Assembly (NCBI GenBank): GCA_963855995.1 | Contig: OY979717.1 | Coordinates: forward strand, 61,038,243 to 61,102,242 | Source of the DNA: Muricea muricata | Lineage: Eukaryota; Cnidaria; Anthozoa; Malacalcyonacea; Plexauridae | DNA: 64,000 bases | Direction: 5' to 3' | Part shown: one piece after another, positions 33,201 through 55,200 of the stretch | How the letters are laid out: every line of letters starts with the position of its first letter | Position numbering within the stretch: position 1 is the first letter of the stretch | Made by a program: the position numbers and the translations under genes | The notes under the pieces: generated by a model | Databases searched by the model: none | What the model saw: the letters and a program-made list of their open reading frames with translations, nothing else | What the model was told of the DNA's origin: nothing

Positions 33201-35792
33201 AAATTCAAAACTAAGCCAATTCTCGGTAATATATAAAAGCTTTGGGGGATTAATTAAAGACGGCGACCTGATTGGGAAGTTTTTCGCCGGCTAAACAAAG
33301 TTAGCGAAACGTTCATGTGCTGAAATATGTCACATACATTATGTATTTCGATTGTTTATCAGGATGAAATTGAAAACGCCTACCCCGCTTGATACAACGT
33401 GTAATTTTGGGTTTGTATGGTAAAAGATGAATTGGAAGGCTTCCTAGGCTTTCTCATCGCATGAAAATAGGCTTATAAGGATACAATATGCGAGAGGATC
33501 ATTTAAATGCGATGGGAAAAACAGTGGCTTGCAAAGAAAAAAATGAATACTAAAATAATTTATTGTACAATATTTATTACAAAAACACTATCAAATTGAA
33601 TATATGATTGCACTACAATAAACATCAATACACCTTAATAAGTTCCTAGCAAGCTACGAATTTATTGAATGGTCTGTATTGTTTTCACATGCACGGACAT
33701 ATTACTAAATTTATGATCCATCTTATTTCCACGTTTTGATCCCCTTCATTTGGTTTCGTTTTTCTTTTACAGTTATTTTATGCAGAACAACTTTCGTTTA
33801 TTATTGATTTGTTTAAGGCGAATTTTGGTATAAAAATGTAACATTTTTTACACAATAAATTATTATAATTTATACTTTATTGATCGCCATGCACACATGC
33901 GCTTGGTTGGGCCCAAACAAACTATATCAAAATCGCTTTCTAGAAATCGAATGCATAGATAAATAATCACTTTGTCCCAAAAAGTCAATAACGAGTCAGG
34001 ATCATTTGAGGTTGGTACGTACTCTTAAGGCCTGTTAAAACGAAGCCAACATCATGCAACATTGTTGGGCCAACAATGTTGTTGCATGATGTCGACGAAA
34101 TTTTAAGCAAGTTTAAAATCAAGCCAACGTCATCCAACATGGTGTTCAAACGAGGCCAACATGTTGCATTCAACAATGTTGGATGATGTTGGACCAACAT
34201 GTTGGCTTCGTTTGAACAGGCCTTTATACGCGCGTTTTACATGTAGCTATAACTAACACAGGTTTGTTACTCTTTAATGTTTTGGATTTTATTGTAGGGA
34301 ACTCCGCAACAAAATCCCGAGTCAAATTTTGTTAAACTTCTGTATTGCTTTGTCACTGACGTTAATTGTGTTTTTGGCTGCTGCTGAGACATCGAATACA
34401 TCATCACTGGCCGCTTGCAGGACAGCGGCCGTTGCTCTGCACTACCTCTTGCTATCGGCATTTTTATGGATGTCAGTAGAAGGTTTCACTATGTATAGAG
34501 CGTTTGTCAAAGTCTTTCCTACATCAAACCATTCCAAGTTTATGTTGAAGTGTTGCTTTTTTGCTTGGGGTAAGGACATTTAACTTAAGATGTCAATTTT
34601 GCAGTGTTTTTTTGAAAAGTTATTTTACATTCATTCTAGGTTCACCTGTGGTAATCGTGGGAATAACAATGATAGCTGCTTTAGACAAATATGGCGACAA
34701 CACATAGTAAGTAGAATTGTTGCACTGCATCAGTATATCAACTATCGTTAATTCGCAATTTCTAGCCGGAAACTTATTGGCTGATTTTAAAACACGCAGG
34801 TGCACATATTTTTCCATCGTTGGTATATACAACATACAGGCAATTTATAAAAACGGTCAATATTGAGTTGGTCTCATGTATTCGTTATGTTAATCAAGAT
34901 ATTGTTCTGACAAACGACAGATTCTGATCTCATATGGGCACAGAAAATACATGTTACTCCTCCCACTTCAGATTCAATTTATTTCCTGATGGAGAATTAT
35001 TTTGGACCTATGCCAACTTACATTTTACTAACTGTGATAATAGAGTGTATTGTAGCGTATCAGGACTTCTAATTCAAAAAATATATTTTTCCTTACAGCT
35101 GTCGACTACATGGCGTGCCATTTATTGTTGCATTTTTTACTCCAGTTACTATAATCATAATTGGAAATATCGTGACATTTTGCCTCATTATCAGATCATT
35201 GCTCACTGCTGGAAGTAAAGTCACCTCCATCCAGAAAAAATCGGGTTATCAGCAAGCTCGGCAAGGCATCGCGATTATGGTATTGCTCGGTTTAACATGG
35301 ATTTTTGGAATTTTAGCGATCGACGATGCTAAAGTAGCATTTCAGTATTTGTTCTGCATTTTTAACACCCTTCAGGGCCTTCTTGTATTCATATTCTTTG
35401 GTATTTTACCTTCTGTAACAAGAAAAAAACTACGAAATGTCTTTGAAAGAATGAGCAAGGCAACACGTCGAGCTGGGCAGCCTCAAAACAATAAGGAGCA
35501 AAACACTCCATTAAACAACTTGGGTTACTCCGGCAACGAATTCCCTATCGCCACCAGTGCAAACAAGCAGTCATTTGAACTTTCGTCCTTAGACAAATCG
35601 GTTTCCAAAAAAGCCCTGACAAATAACGATGATGATCGTGTGGAAGATGAAAATTTGAAAAAAGTTAAAGTAAATTTTAAATTTCTTGACCCAATTGAAT
35701 TAAACCCAAATGTTACAAGGTATAGCATAAGAAAGAATGGGTCAAATTTTGTCACGACTATTGAAATTAATTTGAAAACAAACCTTTCATAG
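18285..35792 (+). CDS. adhesion G-protein-coupled receptor with Frizzled-like and HormR domains
   Basis: Exons: 18285-18558, 29051-29473, 29716-29963, 30392-30544, 31056-31150, 31544-32150, 32818-32936, 34298-34569, 34640-34706, 35099-35792; all GT-AG with matching phases, 983 residues. Exon 1 gives a signal peptide and Ser/Thr/Pro stalk. Exon 2 is a Cys-rich Frizzled-like domain (tentative). Exon 3 is HormR (C...FEWPQT...CP...R.C...GVWGPP...C). Exons 4-6 are GAIN, ending in the GPS (W, W, GC, CNCNHLTNFAMLM) with the HLT self-cleavage site near residue 593. Exons 7-10 give TM1, TM2-3, TM4, TM5-7 and a polar tail of about 110 residues. It acts at the plasma membrane as a two-fragment receptor. 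The ligand is unknown and I cannot assign a vertebrate subfamily. Intron 1 is 10.5 kb of nested transposons. Confidence 0.93.
19832..19944 (+). repeat. Ngaro A1 repeat
   Basis: Starts GAGGTTACGTAGTAACCAAGG and ends GCAGTGGGAGCAT. The 113-bp copy A2 at 28300-28412 differs at only a few positions. It contains a TATATAA-like box (19912-19918), a plausible promoter. Confidence 0.88.
19950..20928 (+). pseudogene. Ngaro gag-like region
   Basis: Several plus frames join by eye. 20150-20461 holds GRPPVLAKLVSHILSGKF, LPENL-like (MPENL) and ILTWIEYFNSYI, the typical gag core of Ngaro/DIRS. About 20540-20700 reads LYHYYTSVAVKH. 20737-20928 holds CKSWNTGACS, CRFRHNC and CDGAHRRIHC, a Cys/His cluster for nucleic-acid binding. 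Stops and frameshifts separate these pieces. Confidence 0.7.
21054..22367. mobile_element. 1314-bp foldback with 20-bp terminal tandem repeats
   Basis: Ends start TAGAAAACGCGGGTACCGG on the left and end with the complement at 22367. Each arm then has a run of TGGAAAACGCGGGTAGTCA units (about seven left, about four right), followed by unique inverted sequence (TAAGCGAGTTTTCTTTAATG...). The loop carries a CxxC/NVYxH gene on the minus strand. TIR and repeats are unrelated to those at 11418 and 14966, yet the architecture and cargo are the same. It sits between the gag and RT regions of the Ngaro. Flanks GGTTATC and GGTAACC are only a weak duplication. Confidence 0.88.
21741..22100 (-). CDS. CxxC-LKP-DLVI-NVYxH-C domain protein, third copy
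   Basis: The 119-residue intact frame has an N-terminal Pro/Tyr-rich stretch (RFPAQHRPPYPSPYPNS), then CFGC, LKP, nine residues, DLVIVSN, HREW, ANVYFHFILDC, VRCKQPFFEP and a His-rich end. Spacing from CxxC to LKP to DLVI equals the other two copies. ATG 22100 is the first in frame; upstream sequence has an acceptor-like CTTGTCAG, so a missing first exon is possible. It is the least degraded copy. Metal binding is inferred. Confidence 0.6.
   Translation of the reverse strand: MSEASYGPRFPAQHRPPYPSPYPNSFIVYLPGFCPVQTSICFGCGSSLKPGGQIGNPPADLVIVSNMHREWRQDGETRRKVANVYFHFILDCVRCKQPFFEPNQCTVPQQMVHFFTQQH
22560..23115 (+). pseudogene. Ngaro reverse transcriptase
   Basis: Upstream blocks VAGPFQAP and SRFGVIPTKDGGWRL at about 22525-22630 lead into the 22630-23115 frame with KVDIKSAYRIIPLHP, LPFGLRSAPAIF and LLHYLDDYF, where YLDD is the catalytic box. 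Between GGWRL and KVDIKSAY the sequence is shorter than in typical DIRS-group enzymes, so a piece of the fingers is missing. The frame stops at 23115 and RNase H follows in other frames. Confidence 0.85.
23194..23811 (+). pseudogene. Ngaro RNase H region
   Basis: Frames 23194-23427, 23261-23572 and 23605-23811 overlap with shifts. Key pieces are LSTDASGSIGYGVFYSGEW, AYKELFPIV and KHVPRKDNNKADSLSRF, the D, E and D signatures of DIRS-type RNase H, which removes the RNA template. At least two frameshifts and a stop break it. Confidence 0.8.
24077..26445 (-). mobile_element. 5'-truncated CR1/L2-like LINE inside Ngaro
   Basis: Minus-strand LINE starting within the endonuclease end (ISDHYLIYGV) and running to a 3' tail of GTCAATAAAGTCAAT repeats at 24077-24100. 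It interrupts the Ngaro recombinase gene: the first part of that gene is at about 23930-24076, the rest resumes near 26447. The 5' truncation is normal for target-primed integration. It differs in sequence from the LINE at 2.6-6.3 kb. Confidence 0.85.
24726..26440 (-). pseudogene. LINE reverse transcriptase with one in-frame stop
   Basis: One frame covers 26498 to 24726 with only a single TAA at about 25161-25163. Motifs in order: SDHYLIYG (endonuclease end), RLPWITKDL, TASKASGMDQIS, MSNYRPISVISI, HGFRALHST, FLDLRKAFDTVNH, then after the stop GIPQGSALGPLLFLI and FADDTQ near 25040. A C-terminal piece is at 24210-24452. The few lesions suggest a fairly recent insertion. Confidence 0.85.
26447..27082 (+). 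pseudogene. Ngaro tyrosine recombinase, 3' part
   Basis: The frame (open from 26477) shows the catalytic residues of tyrosine recombinases: R in FGFLRSGEF, then HSFRIGAA (H-x-x-R) and the nucleophile in AYQLYIQT. LGRWFS precedes the Tyr as usual for the family. The enzyme recombines a circular cDNA into the genome. Its N-terminal part lies beyond the LINE, near 23930-24076 (KSAVYQGLFSGSAIAPYRKR). Confidence 0.85.
27150..28040 (+). repeat. 47-bp minisatellite, about 18 units, inside Ngaro 3' region
   Basis: Unit CAGCTTAGCATTGGGCGTAG-TCCCTGTGCTAATTTT-AATTTGGCAA repeats from 27181 to about 28027. Units alternate between types ending GGCAA and GGCGA and between CATTGGGCGTAG and CAATTGGGTGTGG, so there is a higher-order pattern. 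It lies between the recombinase gene and B1. Confidence 0.9.
28166..28297 (+). repeat. Ngaro B1 repeat
   Basis: Shares CTGTACAGATTCACATGACTCG, ACCGCGTCTGCACCTAACC and GGATATTAA with B2 (28551-28686), in the same orientation. Confidence 0.85.
28300..28412 (+). repeat. Ngaro A2 repeat
   Basis: Second copy of A1, lying directly between B1 and B2 as expected for Ngaro ends. Confidence 0.88.
28551..28686 (+). repeat. Ngaro B2 repeat, 3' end of element
   Basis: Second copy of B1 with a few substitutions and a 4-bp gain (GATC). It is followed directly by the right arm of the older TIR element. Confidence 0.85.
31175..31405. mobile_element. hAT-type MITE in receptor intron 5
   Basis: TIR starts CAGTGGCGGATCTAGCG, right end CGCCACTG. 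8-bp duplication ATTGAAAG at 31167-31174 and 31406-31413. Internal TACCACAGCTCATTCTAGG occurs twice in tandem. CAGTG ends and 8-bp TSD are hAT hallmarks. Confidence 0.88.
32207..32657. mobile_element. hAT-type MITE in receptor intron 6
   Basis: TIR CAGGGGTGGATCC on the left, ATCCACCCCTG on the right; duplication AAGGTGAA at 32199-32206 and 32658-32665. An internal hairpin (GCACCCCTGTTG...CAACAGGGGTGC) lies at about 32590-32625. Confidence 0.85.
34028..34223. mobile_element. short MITE in receptor intron 7
   Basis: Ends AAGGCCTGTTAAAACGAAGCC and the complement of AAGGCCTGTTCAAACGAAGCC; the interior is rich in CCAACATGTTGG-like palindromes. No convincing TSD. Confidence 0.7.
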
Positions 35793-35803
35793 ACAAGTGA
35801 TAC

Positions 35804-36056
35804 CATAGATATTAGAAAAAGGGATGGATTGGCAACTATTTTGTTATCTATATTTTATCTTAAGTTGAGCACACAGGAAGCAAACATTGCCCAACTTGTA
35901 TGGTAATTATGCTCATGAACTCAATTTCGTTTATGCGCATGATTACCATAGCGAGTTGTGCAAAGTTTGTTTCCGGTTTATTCAAAATAACTGAACCGAA
36001 AATCGTGTATAGTATTGAATAACGTTCCCAATCCATTCCCCTTTCTAATATCTATG
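35804..36056. mobile_element. 253-bp MITE directly after the receptor stop codon
   Basis: TIR CATAGATATTAGAAA on both sides; duplication GTGATAC at 35797-35803 and 36057-36063. It begins 12 bp after the stop at 35792, so the receptor 3' UTR must run through or end in it. The CATAG end is shared with the elements at 682 and 3932. Confidence 0.85.
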
Positions 36057-36647
36057 GTGATACGAATCTAGAAAAGACAGTTTTCATCGACAGCTTTCTT
36101 TAATTTGATGCAGAAGACTAGAATTAATTTTCTGAAAGGTTAGTCACTTAATTTCCATGTACATATAACACCTAAACTAATTATTTCGCTGATCCGGCTG
36201 AAATTATAATTCATATATTTGCAATTTTTGGTGGTATATAACTAAAAGTACAAAATTACATGGTAGTTTAATTTATTTTTGAGTCGATTTTCTTTGATGC
36301 TCCGCGGGTTATATCCAGGTTATTTATTTTAAAAAATAATTAGATGAAATTCGTGGAAAAATGTCGAAGCCATCTCGACTTAAATTGTTTAAAGTGGAAA
36401 GATTCTACCAGACTGAAAACCTCCTCAAAAATAAATTAAGTAGGTTAACCTCGAAAGTCGGGATTTATGTCATATAAAGCCCTCGGATCTTTAAATTATA
36501 TAAATCCCTCCTTCTCGGTTTTTAATATAACCTATACTTTAAAGGCACAGTGTAACCTTTCGAGCGATGTGCCATTATGGTCATGTGCCCTTAAGTTCTG
36601 TCGTCTTACTTCGTCAGGGTTTTGAAAATTTGAAGCAAATAATTATT

Positions 36648-36985
36648 ATAGATATCTCATATACACTAGATAGCGCATCTGTATATCAAAAAGTGAAGCT
36701 AAAAATCTCAGCGGTATCCACTCATAAGAACAGGCGGCGGCCATATTCGTCGTTCCCACTCATCGAAAAAATGCAACACTACTTTTCTGTACTTGTGTAT
36801 TAGATACTTTTTAGCTGCATAAAAGAGGACTCATTGTCAACTTTGTTCATTTCCGCAATAGAAAATGCACAAATGACCATGCTCCGTGTCAACTCCGTAG
36901 GAACGACCAGCGCCTGTGATATGGCTTCAATTTTTGCCTTTCCACAGTGTGGGATGCACCATCTAGTGTATATGAGATATCTATG
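36648..36985. mobile_element. MITE with ATAGATATCTCATATACACTAGAT ends
   Basis: Left end near 36648 and right end near 36985 are inverted copies over about 24 bp, and inner parts are weakly inverted. It belongs to the CATAGATAT group by its ends. The right edge abuts another MITE, so no TSD can be read. Confidence 0.65.
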
Positions 36986-37375
36986 CGCGCAAGTCGCATA
37001 ACGGATGTCATTACCATTATCTCAAGCAGTCAGTTGCATTTTCTGGCCAATACGAGGACAGAACTGCTGGCCGAAGCCAGCAAATTACATAAAACTTCAC
37101 AGCAAAAAACGCACAACCTGTTCTGGCCTGATGAAAACAGCATTGAACAATGTTTTGCTGCCCACATTGTTCAAGGTTGTCAACAACACTGAACAAGTTG
37201 ATGAGCCTGAATTAGCCTGCAATCAGGTGTAACAATGTTGAACAATATTGTTGACAACCTTGAACAATGTGGGCAGCAAAACATTGTTCAATGCTGTTTT
37301 CATCAGGCCAGAACAGGTTGTGCGTTTTTTGCTGTGTAGGGTGGCACGTCGTACTGCTCAGCGGTCCTAAATATA
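36986..37375. mobile_element. older MITE related to 3932-4154, split by a newer one
   Basis: Sequence CGCGCAAGTCGCAT..., TTGCATTTTCTGGCCAATA and GCCAGCAAATTACATAAA matches the core of the 3932-4154 element; its right part resumes after 37336 (GTACTGCTCAGCGGTCC). Ends are worn. Confidence 0.55.
37098..37336. mobile_element. 239-bp near-perfect palindrome MITE
   Basis: Arms of about 87 bp starting CACAGCAAAAAACGCACAAC; loop about 37185-37250. Inserted in the older MITE. AACAATGTTG motifs resemble those at 34028-34223. TSD not identified. Confidence 0.8.
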
Positions 37376-39365
37376 ACAGTGATTATAATAGCTGCCGAAG
37401 GAGAGGTGATTACAAGCTTATGAACCGCGAATAATGAGTATACAGCTTAAGTCTCACCGAGCCTGAGGCAACTAAGTACCTATATATAATTTCTTTGGCG
37501 ATAATATATCTATATTAAAATGTACTAACATATAATATACAATAGTACTGTAGTTGTGAATAGAATTTAGTAATTAGGAATAATTTGTAAATAATATTAT
37601 AATGTTTGAAAAATATAGCAGTAAAAATTCTTTAAAATTACGACAAAGATCATTTAGATTTTAAATAACGTTTAATAATATATAACGTTTAATAAATTTC
37701 TTGCTCATGTTTATTTTAAACTTAAGAATAATGGTCGGTCTGGAAACATCAGGTGTAAGATTCCCGTAACAAATAAGTATTCTTAATACTAAATAAAATA
37801 ATCCATTCGTAAAATTTCATGGTGCCCCCGTTGATTTACGAGTCATAATATGTCGACTTTTCTGCACTTGTGTTTCAGCTTATTCCTGGGGCGGTCAAAT
37901 TCTAACAATAGATCATTTTCAGTAGCGTTTTTTGCGACACCCTGTAATGTGGGTTTCGTTAATTGTAATGTTTATGCATAAATGTCGATATTTCTGAACT
38001 GTGTGTCGGGGAATTCAAATCTAGGTTTTCTAACAATAGTTTCAATCCATTGCCTTTTTTAAGACACATGGCCTGTATCTGGAGCCGAGTAATTGCCTGA
38101 CTAAGCAAGCATCGATCATTGCATTGTTTAAAGGGGCAACGCATATAACGACAGCATCTCAGCGAAGCATAAAAGTTCTAAACATTTGCCACAGACCAGT
38201 ACATAGCGATGCACCTACTCGAAGAGCTCGTTACCATGGACGTTTTGCTACAACACCCAGAGAAAAGGCTCTCTGCATGAAGTACTGCACGAGGTTTTTT
38301 ATTATTGGAAACGCAACAACATTACGCGAAAAATGGTTGGTATTTTACAACAACGTTTTTCCATTCATTTGTTAAATGACGCTAAACGAGACATGGTACA
38401 AGAATTCCCATTGACTCGGTATAAGACTGATCCAATCAAATTTTATGTGACATTCATTCATCCAAATTTACGTCGTTATATGTGCTTATGCATAAATGCA
38501 TTGTCATTGTACTCCATCATGCGTCACCCATGCAAGCCACGCATGCAACCGTGCATCCTTTCAGTAACTGTACAGTTAAATGGAACGTCCAACCAAAGCT
38601 GGATTTCAAATCACTCTTCATACATTTTCTACCTGGAATAAACCTTCAGAATGCATACAAGTTATTGCACTCCAAAAAGAAGCTGGCTTTCTATACTGTC
38701 TGAGACTGTGTATGCAGTGTAGATGGGATATTCTGTTTAAGTGTTTAATGTTTATCCTGAAACAATTTCATGTTGTTTTTGAGAGCACCTCGGGAGTGTC
38801 ATACTCATGGCGTAGTCATTGTAAAATACAAAAAGCATAAGAAACGTTGATCGAGCAAACTGGGAACCATTCAGGATTTGTGCAGTGCTACGTTCTGAAA
38901 CAGCGTTAAAAGTGATGTATGGGGGGGGGGGGGGACCATTCCTAACAAAGGGCGAAGAAGCGAAGGAAGCTAGGATGTTGACATTCTTCACGTCTACACT
39001 TTCCTCATAATTTACAAAACTTGAAAATTAATAATGTTTAAAACGATATCGGCGAACAACAAAAGCTATGTGGTTGTTTTTTGTTTGACGATCCGAGGAG
39101 ATCCAGTAAATTCTTCAAGACGTGCCAAGACTGGGTTGCATGGAATAAATTCGTGCGAACTTTACCAAGCAGTGATAATGAGAATGTATGGTTACTGTAT
39201 ATAGATTTCAAATTCGGAAAGATACTAGATGATAAGTAGCTTGGTTTTAATTAACTCTGTTACATGACATGTTTAACGAACGAATAATGTCCATAACTGA
39301 TAAGTAGGGTATGTGGAAGACTGTATATACTTAATATATAGAAACGGCTCTGATTAACGAATGCC
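37376..39365. other. intergenic sequence between receptor and ATIC 3' ends
   Basis: No exon or domain recognised. Holds a run of 14 G (about 38921-38934). Short open frames at 38124-38840 lack domains and splice consistency. The two genes converge here. Confidence 0.5.
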
Positions 39366-52006
<12,641 letters not shown>

Positions 52007-52248
52007 CTTTTTTTTTTGTTCGTCCCTCGTGGGTGCTTAAAAAATTAGCAATTTGCCAAAATATATTAAGTTTCCGGTTCCGGTAATAGAGTTCAAGAAC
52101 CAATCAAATACTTTCCCGCTCTTAAAATTAATATTTGAATTTTAAAACTAAATCGTGTGGCGAAAATTTTGTGACATTTTGAGAAAATTACGGGAATTTT
52201 ACGGGAATCTGTCGAGAAATTGTCGCGCGGAAAATTTGAATTTTTCTC
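52007..52248. promoter_or_regulatory. bidirectional promoter of ATIC and CEP70
   Basis: Only 242 bp separate the two divergent start codons, so both promoters and 5' UTRs share it. Visible are two adjacent ETS-type sites (TTTCCGG and TTCCGG, 52071-52083), a CCAAT box (52100-52104) and CG-containing sequence near 52206-52232. No TATA box is placed well for either gene. Such head-to-head pairs with ETS sites are typical of housekeeping genes. Confidence 0.75.
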
Positions 52249-55200
52249 ATGAGTAAATTCAAGATGGCTTCCTCCACAGGCAGTGATGATGACGATTCTG
52301 TGAAAGGAAAAGTAAACGATTGGCAGGAAAGTTCACAGGTTTTACATTTTTTTATTTTGCTTGTTTAATTTTGCTTGGACTGAGAATTACTGGGTTGCAG
52401 TATTCGTGACAGGAAATATCGCAAGGAATTCATCGCCTTATGACTTTTAAAGAAGCGGTTTATAAATAATTTTCTCGTGTTGCTAAACTAGGTTTGGTCA
52501 TATTAAACTGCCATATGATACTTAACCTCTAAGTAAAAAATTCAACTAGATAAGAATTAAATGGGAAAATGTAGTGACATTTACATGCTGGGCAGGCAAA
52601 AATTCAGTTTAATAATGCGGTTTAAGAGTTTTGTTTACATATTTACAACTATCAGGTTAAATGGGTGGGAGCGGTTGACAAGTCAAAACGTCCGCGCTTA
52701 CCTTGATCAAAACGTCCTCACCTTTAATTGATTAACCAGACAAACTTTCTTAAAAAAGAATACGTCCAATGAGTGCAACTATTGAACATTCTGTTAAATG
52801 TGTTGAAATGGCCCATGTTGACAAGTGCAATTGATTTCTACTGATTTGTATAGCAGATATTATGAAGAGAAAAACCAAATCCTATGAGTATAATATATAT
52901 GCCTGAATGTTACATAGAGCAAGTTTTTCAATTTTTCCCAATCCAGAAAGTTAATAGTAAAACATTTCCCTTTGTAATAAATTTTTGTTTAACTGTCACA
53001 CTACGACTAGGGACGTTTTGACTTGGGGACATTTTGACTTGAGGACGCTTTGACTTGGGTTGTGGATGTTTGACTTGCTTGGTTGACTTGGGGACGTTTT
53101 GGCTTGGATCAATTTTGACCTGCTGACGTTTTGCCCTGGGGACGTTTTGATTTGGGCACGTTTTTAGACTTGGGAACGTTTTGACCTGGGCATGTTTTGA
53201 CCTGCGAACGTTTTCACTTGAGGACGTTTTGACCTCGGGACGTTTTGACCTCCGGACGTTTTGACTTGGGCACGTTTTGAATTGCGCACGTTTTGACCTG
53301 GGGACGTTTTGACCTGTGGACGTTTTGACCTGGGGACGTTTTGACCTGGGGACGTTTTGACCTGGCCGGGCACGTTTTAACTTAGGGACGTTTTGACTTG
53401 GGCACGTGTTGATCTAGGGACGTTTTGACCTGGGGACGTCTTGACCTGGGGACGTTTTGAGTTTGAAACGTTTTGATTTGGAACGTTTTGAACGGAAGTT
53501 ACCCGAAGGTCGGAGAAAAACTTGCGACTTTTGCCAGAGGGTTGGCTGACGCTTTCCAAGTAAGCCTCATGAGTCTTAACTAAGGATCGAACCCATGATA
53601 TGATTATGCAAAAGGCGTTTGATCAAATGATTGCGCTACTAAAGTATCTGAAGAATGATGTCAGTTCACTCAAGTCAGCATTTCATTATAATCTTTGAGA
53701 CGTTGTCTGCTGTTAGTGTTTACAACTACTTACCAGTTCAAAACGTACCGTAATTGCATTGCTGCAGGTTAATTCTTAGGCATATCTATCTGCTTACTAA
53801 TGCGTTTTATTTGTAGGGAACTTCAAGTCCAACAGATAACTCTAAACAAGTTTCTGGAACTGATGGAGAATTTTTGGGTACTGTACATGAGGATATATGA
53901 GCAGATTTTTTCGAGGAACTGAAATTTTATAGAAAAGAAATTTTAATTCTAATGGTGTTACTTGAAATCACCAAAATTAATCACTGGTGGAATCTATCAC
54001 GAGGACATTAATAACTTCTTCTTAATCGAGCTCGAGATCAACCTCGTACCCAGGGAAATCGTGCAGAGAAATTTACATATAGGACCAAATCCCTTTTACA
54101 GAGGAAAGGTTTTACAAAAAGAATATGCAATGTCTGTACATTTGCGTGGTCCACGTTACGCGCACGAATGTAACGTTCTTTGATAGTTTGATCCCCGTCC
54201 TAAATTCATGTTCTGATCAAAGCCAGTACATTCACTTTTCCTTACATGAAAGAGTAATGTTTATAACCAGCAGAGCTCAGTTATAAATGGAACCTACGCC
54301 TGGCTACCGGAGGACCTGGTGGATGATTTTTTCGGCTTGATCGTCGACATTTGTATGATTTCTACTCGAGATTAACACACATGTACGTTTAGATCGATGT
54401 ATCCGACATCGAGTGAAGTGCCACACAATCGTCATGATCATTATACAGCTAACTCAAAAAAGGTCGTCTTTTCAAACCTTAAACTCTAAGCGCACAAAGG
54501 ATAATGGGGGGCAAATTTTAAGCTTTAGATTTGCATATTGGAGCTATTTGTCAGTGGATAGTTTTCTTGGGGGATAGTTACTATGTCTCTAAAAAAATAG
54601 GCTCCATACATGCTTCCTAAGCTGCTTAAATTGTGCTCCCATTATGCTTTGCGTGCTTAGAGTTTAAGGTTTGAAAGGACAACCTTTATTGCATTAGTTA
54701 TATAATAAAAATGCGGCCGCCTTATTCATTTGTAATTTGAAATGCGTCGTACACATTTGGGTAAACATTTTTTGCAGATATCCCATTTCTAGGGTAAATA
54801 CCAACAAATTTATTTTAATTTGTATTTTTTAAGCTGCGTTGTTTTTACGTAATGGACCCGGACGCGTGGAAAGCGCTTCTCTCAGCTCCATCATGATAAT
54901 TATAGTTAACAGTTTCAACTGTGGTGATACTTCTTAATTCAATGAGGCTAGAACTTTGTAGTTTACTTCGCTGTAAAACATTTTACTTCGCTGTGAATCA
55001 TTTGTTTCGCACAAGCAACACCATGTTTATATAATTTTTTTACTTTATTTAAAAATCACACGTTAGCCTCGCCAACTTTCGCTGATTTCCACGAGGGGCG
55101 TGTTTACCACGTTGACGTAGATATATAAATAATAACGAAAAAGAATTACATATATTGTTGAACCTTAGGTTGACAACGCCTTATTGAAAACATAGTATTT

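Noticed and set aside
33265..33312. Possible third hammerhead motif (GCTAA-loop-TTAGC then GAAACG)
   Set aside because: The stem and GAAAC are present but no CUGANGA box precedes the stem at the right place.
38124..38840. Overlapping open frames between receptor and ATIC
   Set aside because: No domain in any frame; chance frames in moderately AT-rich DNA.
53164..53559. Minus-strand frames with repeated KRPQVKTSPGQNV peptides
   Set aside because: They are translations of the 17-bp minisatellite and have no start context, splice sites or domain.
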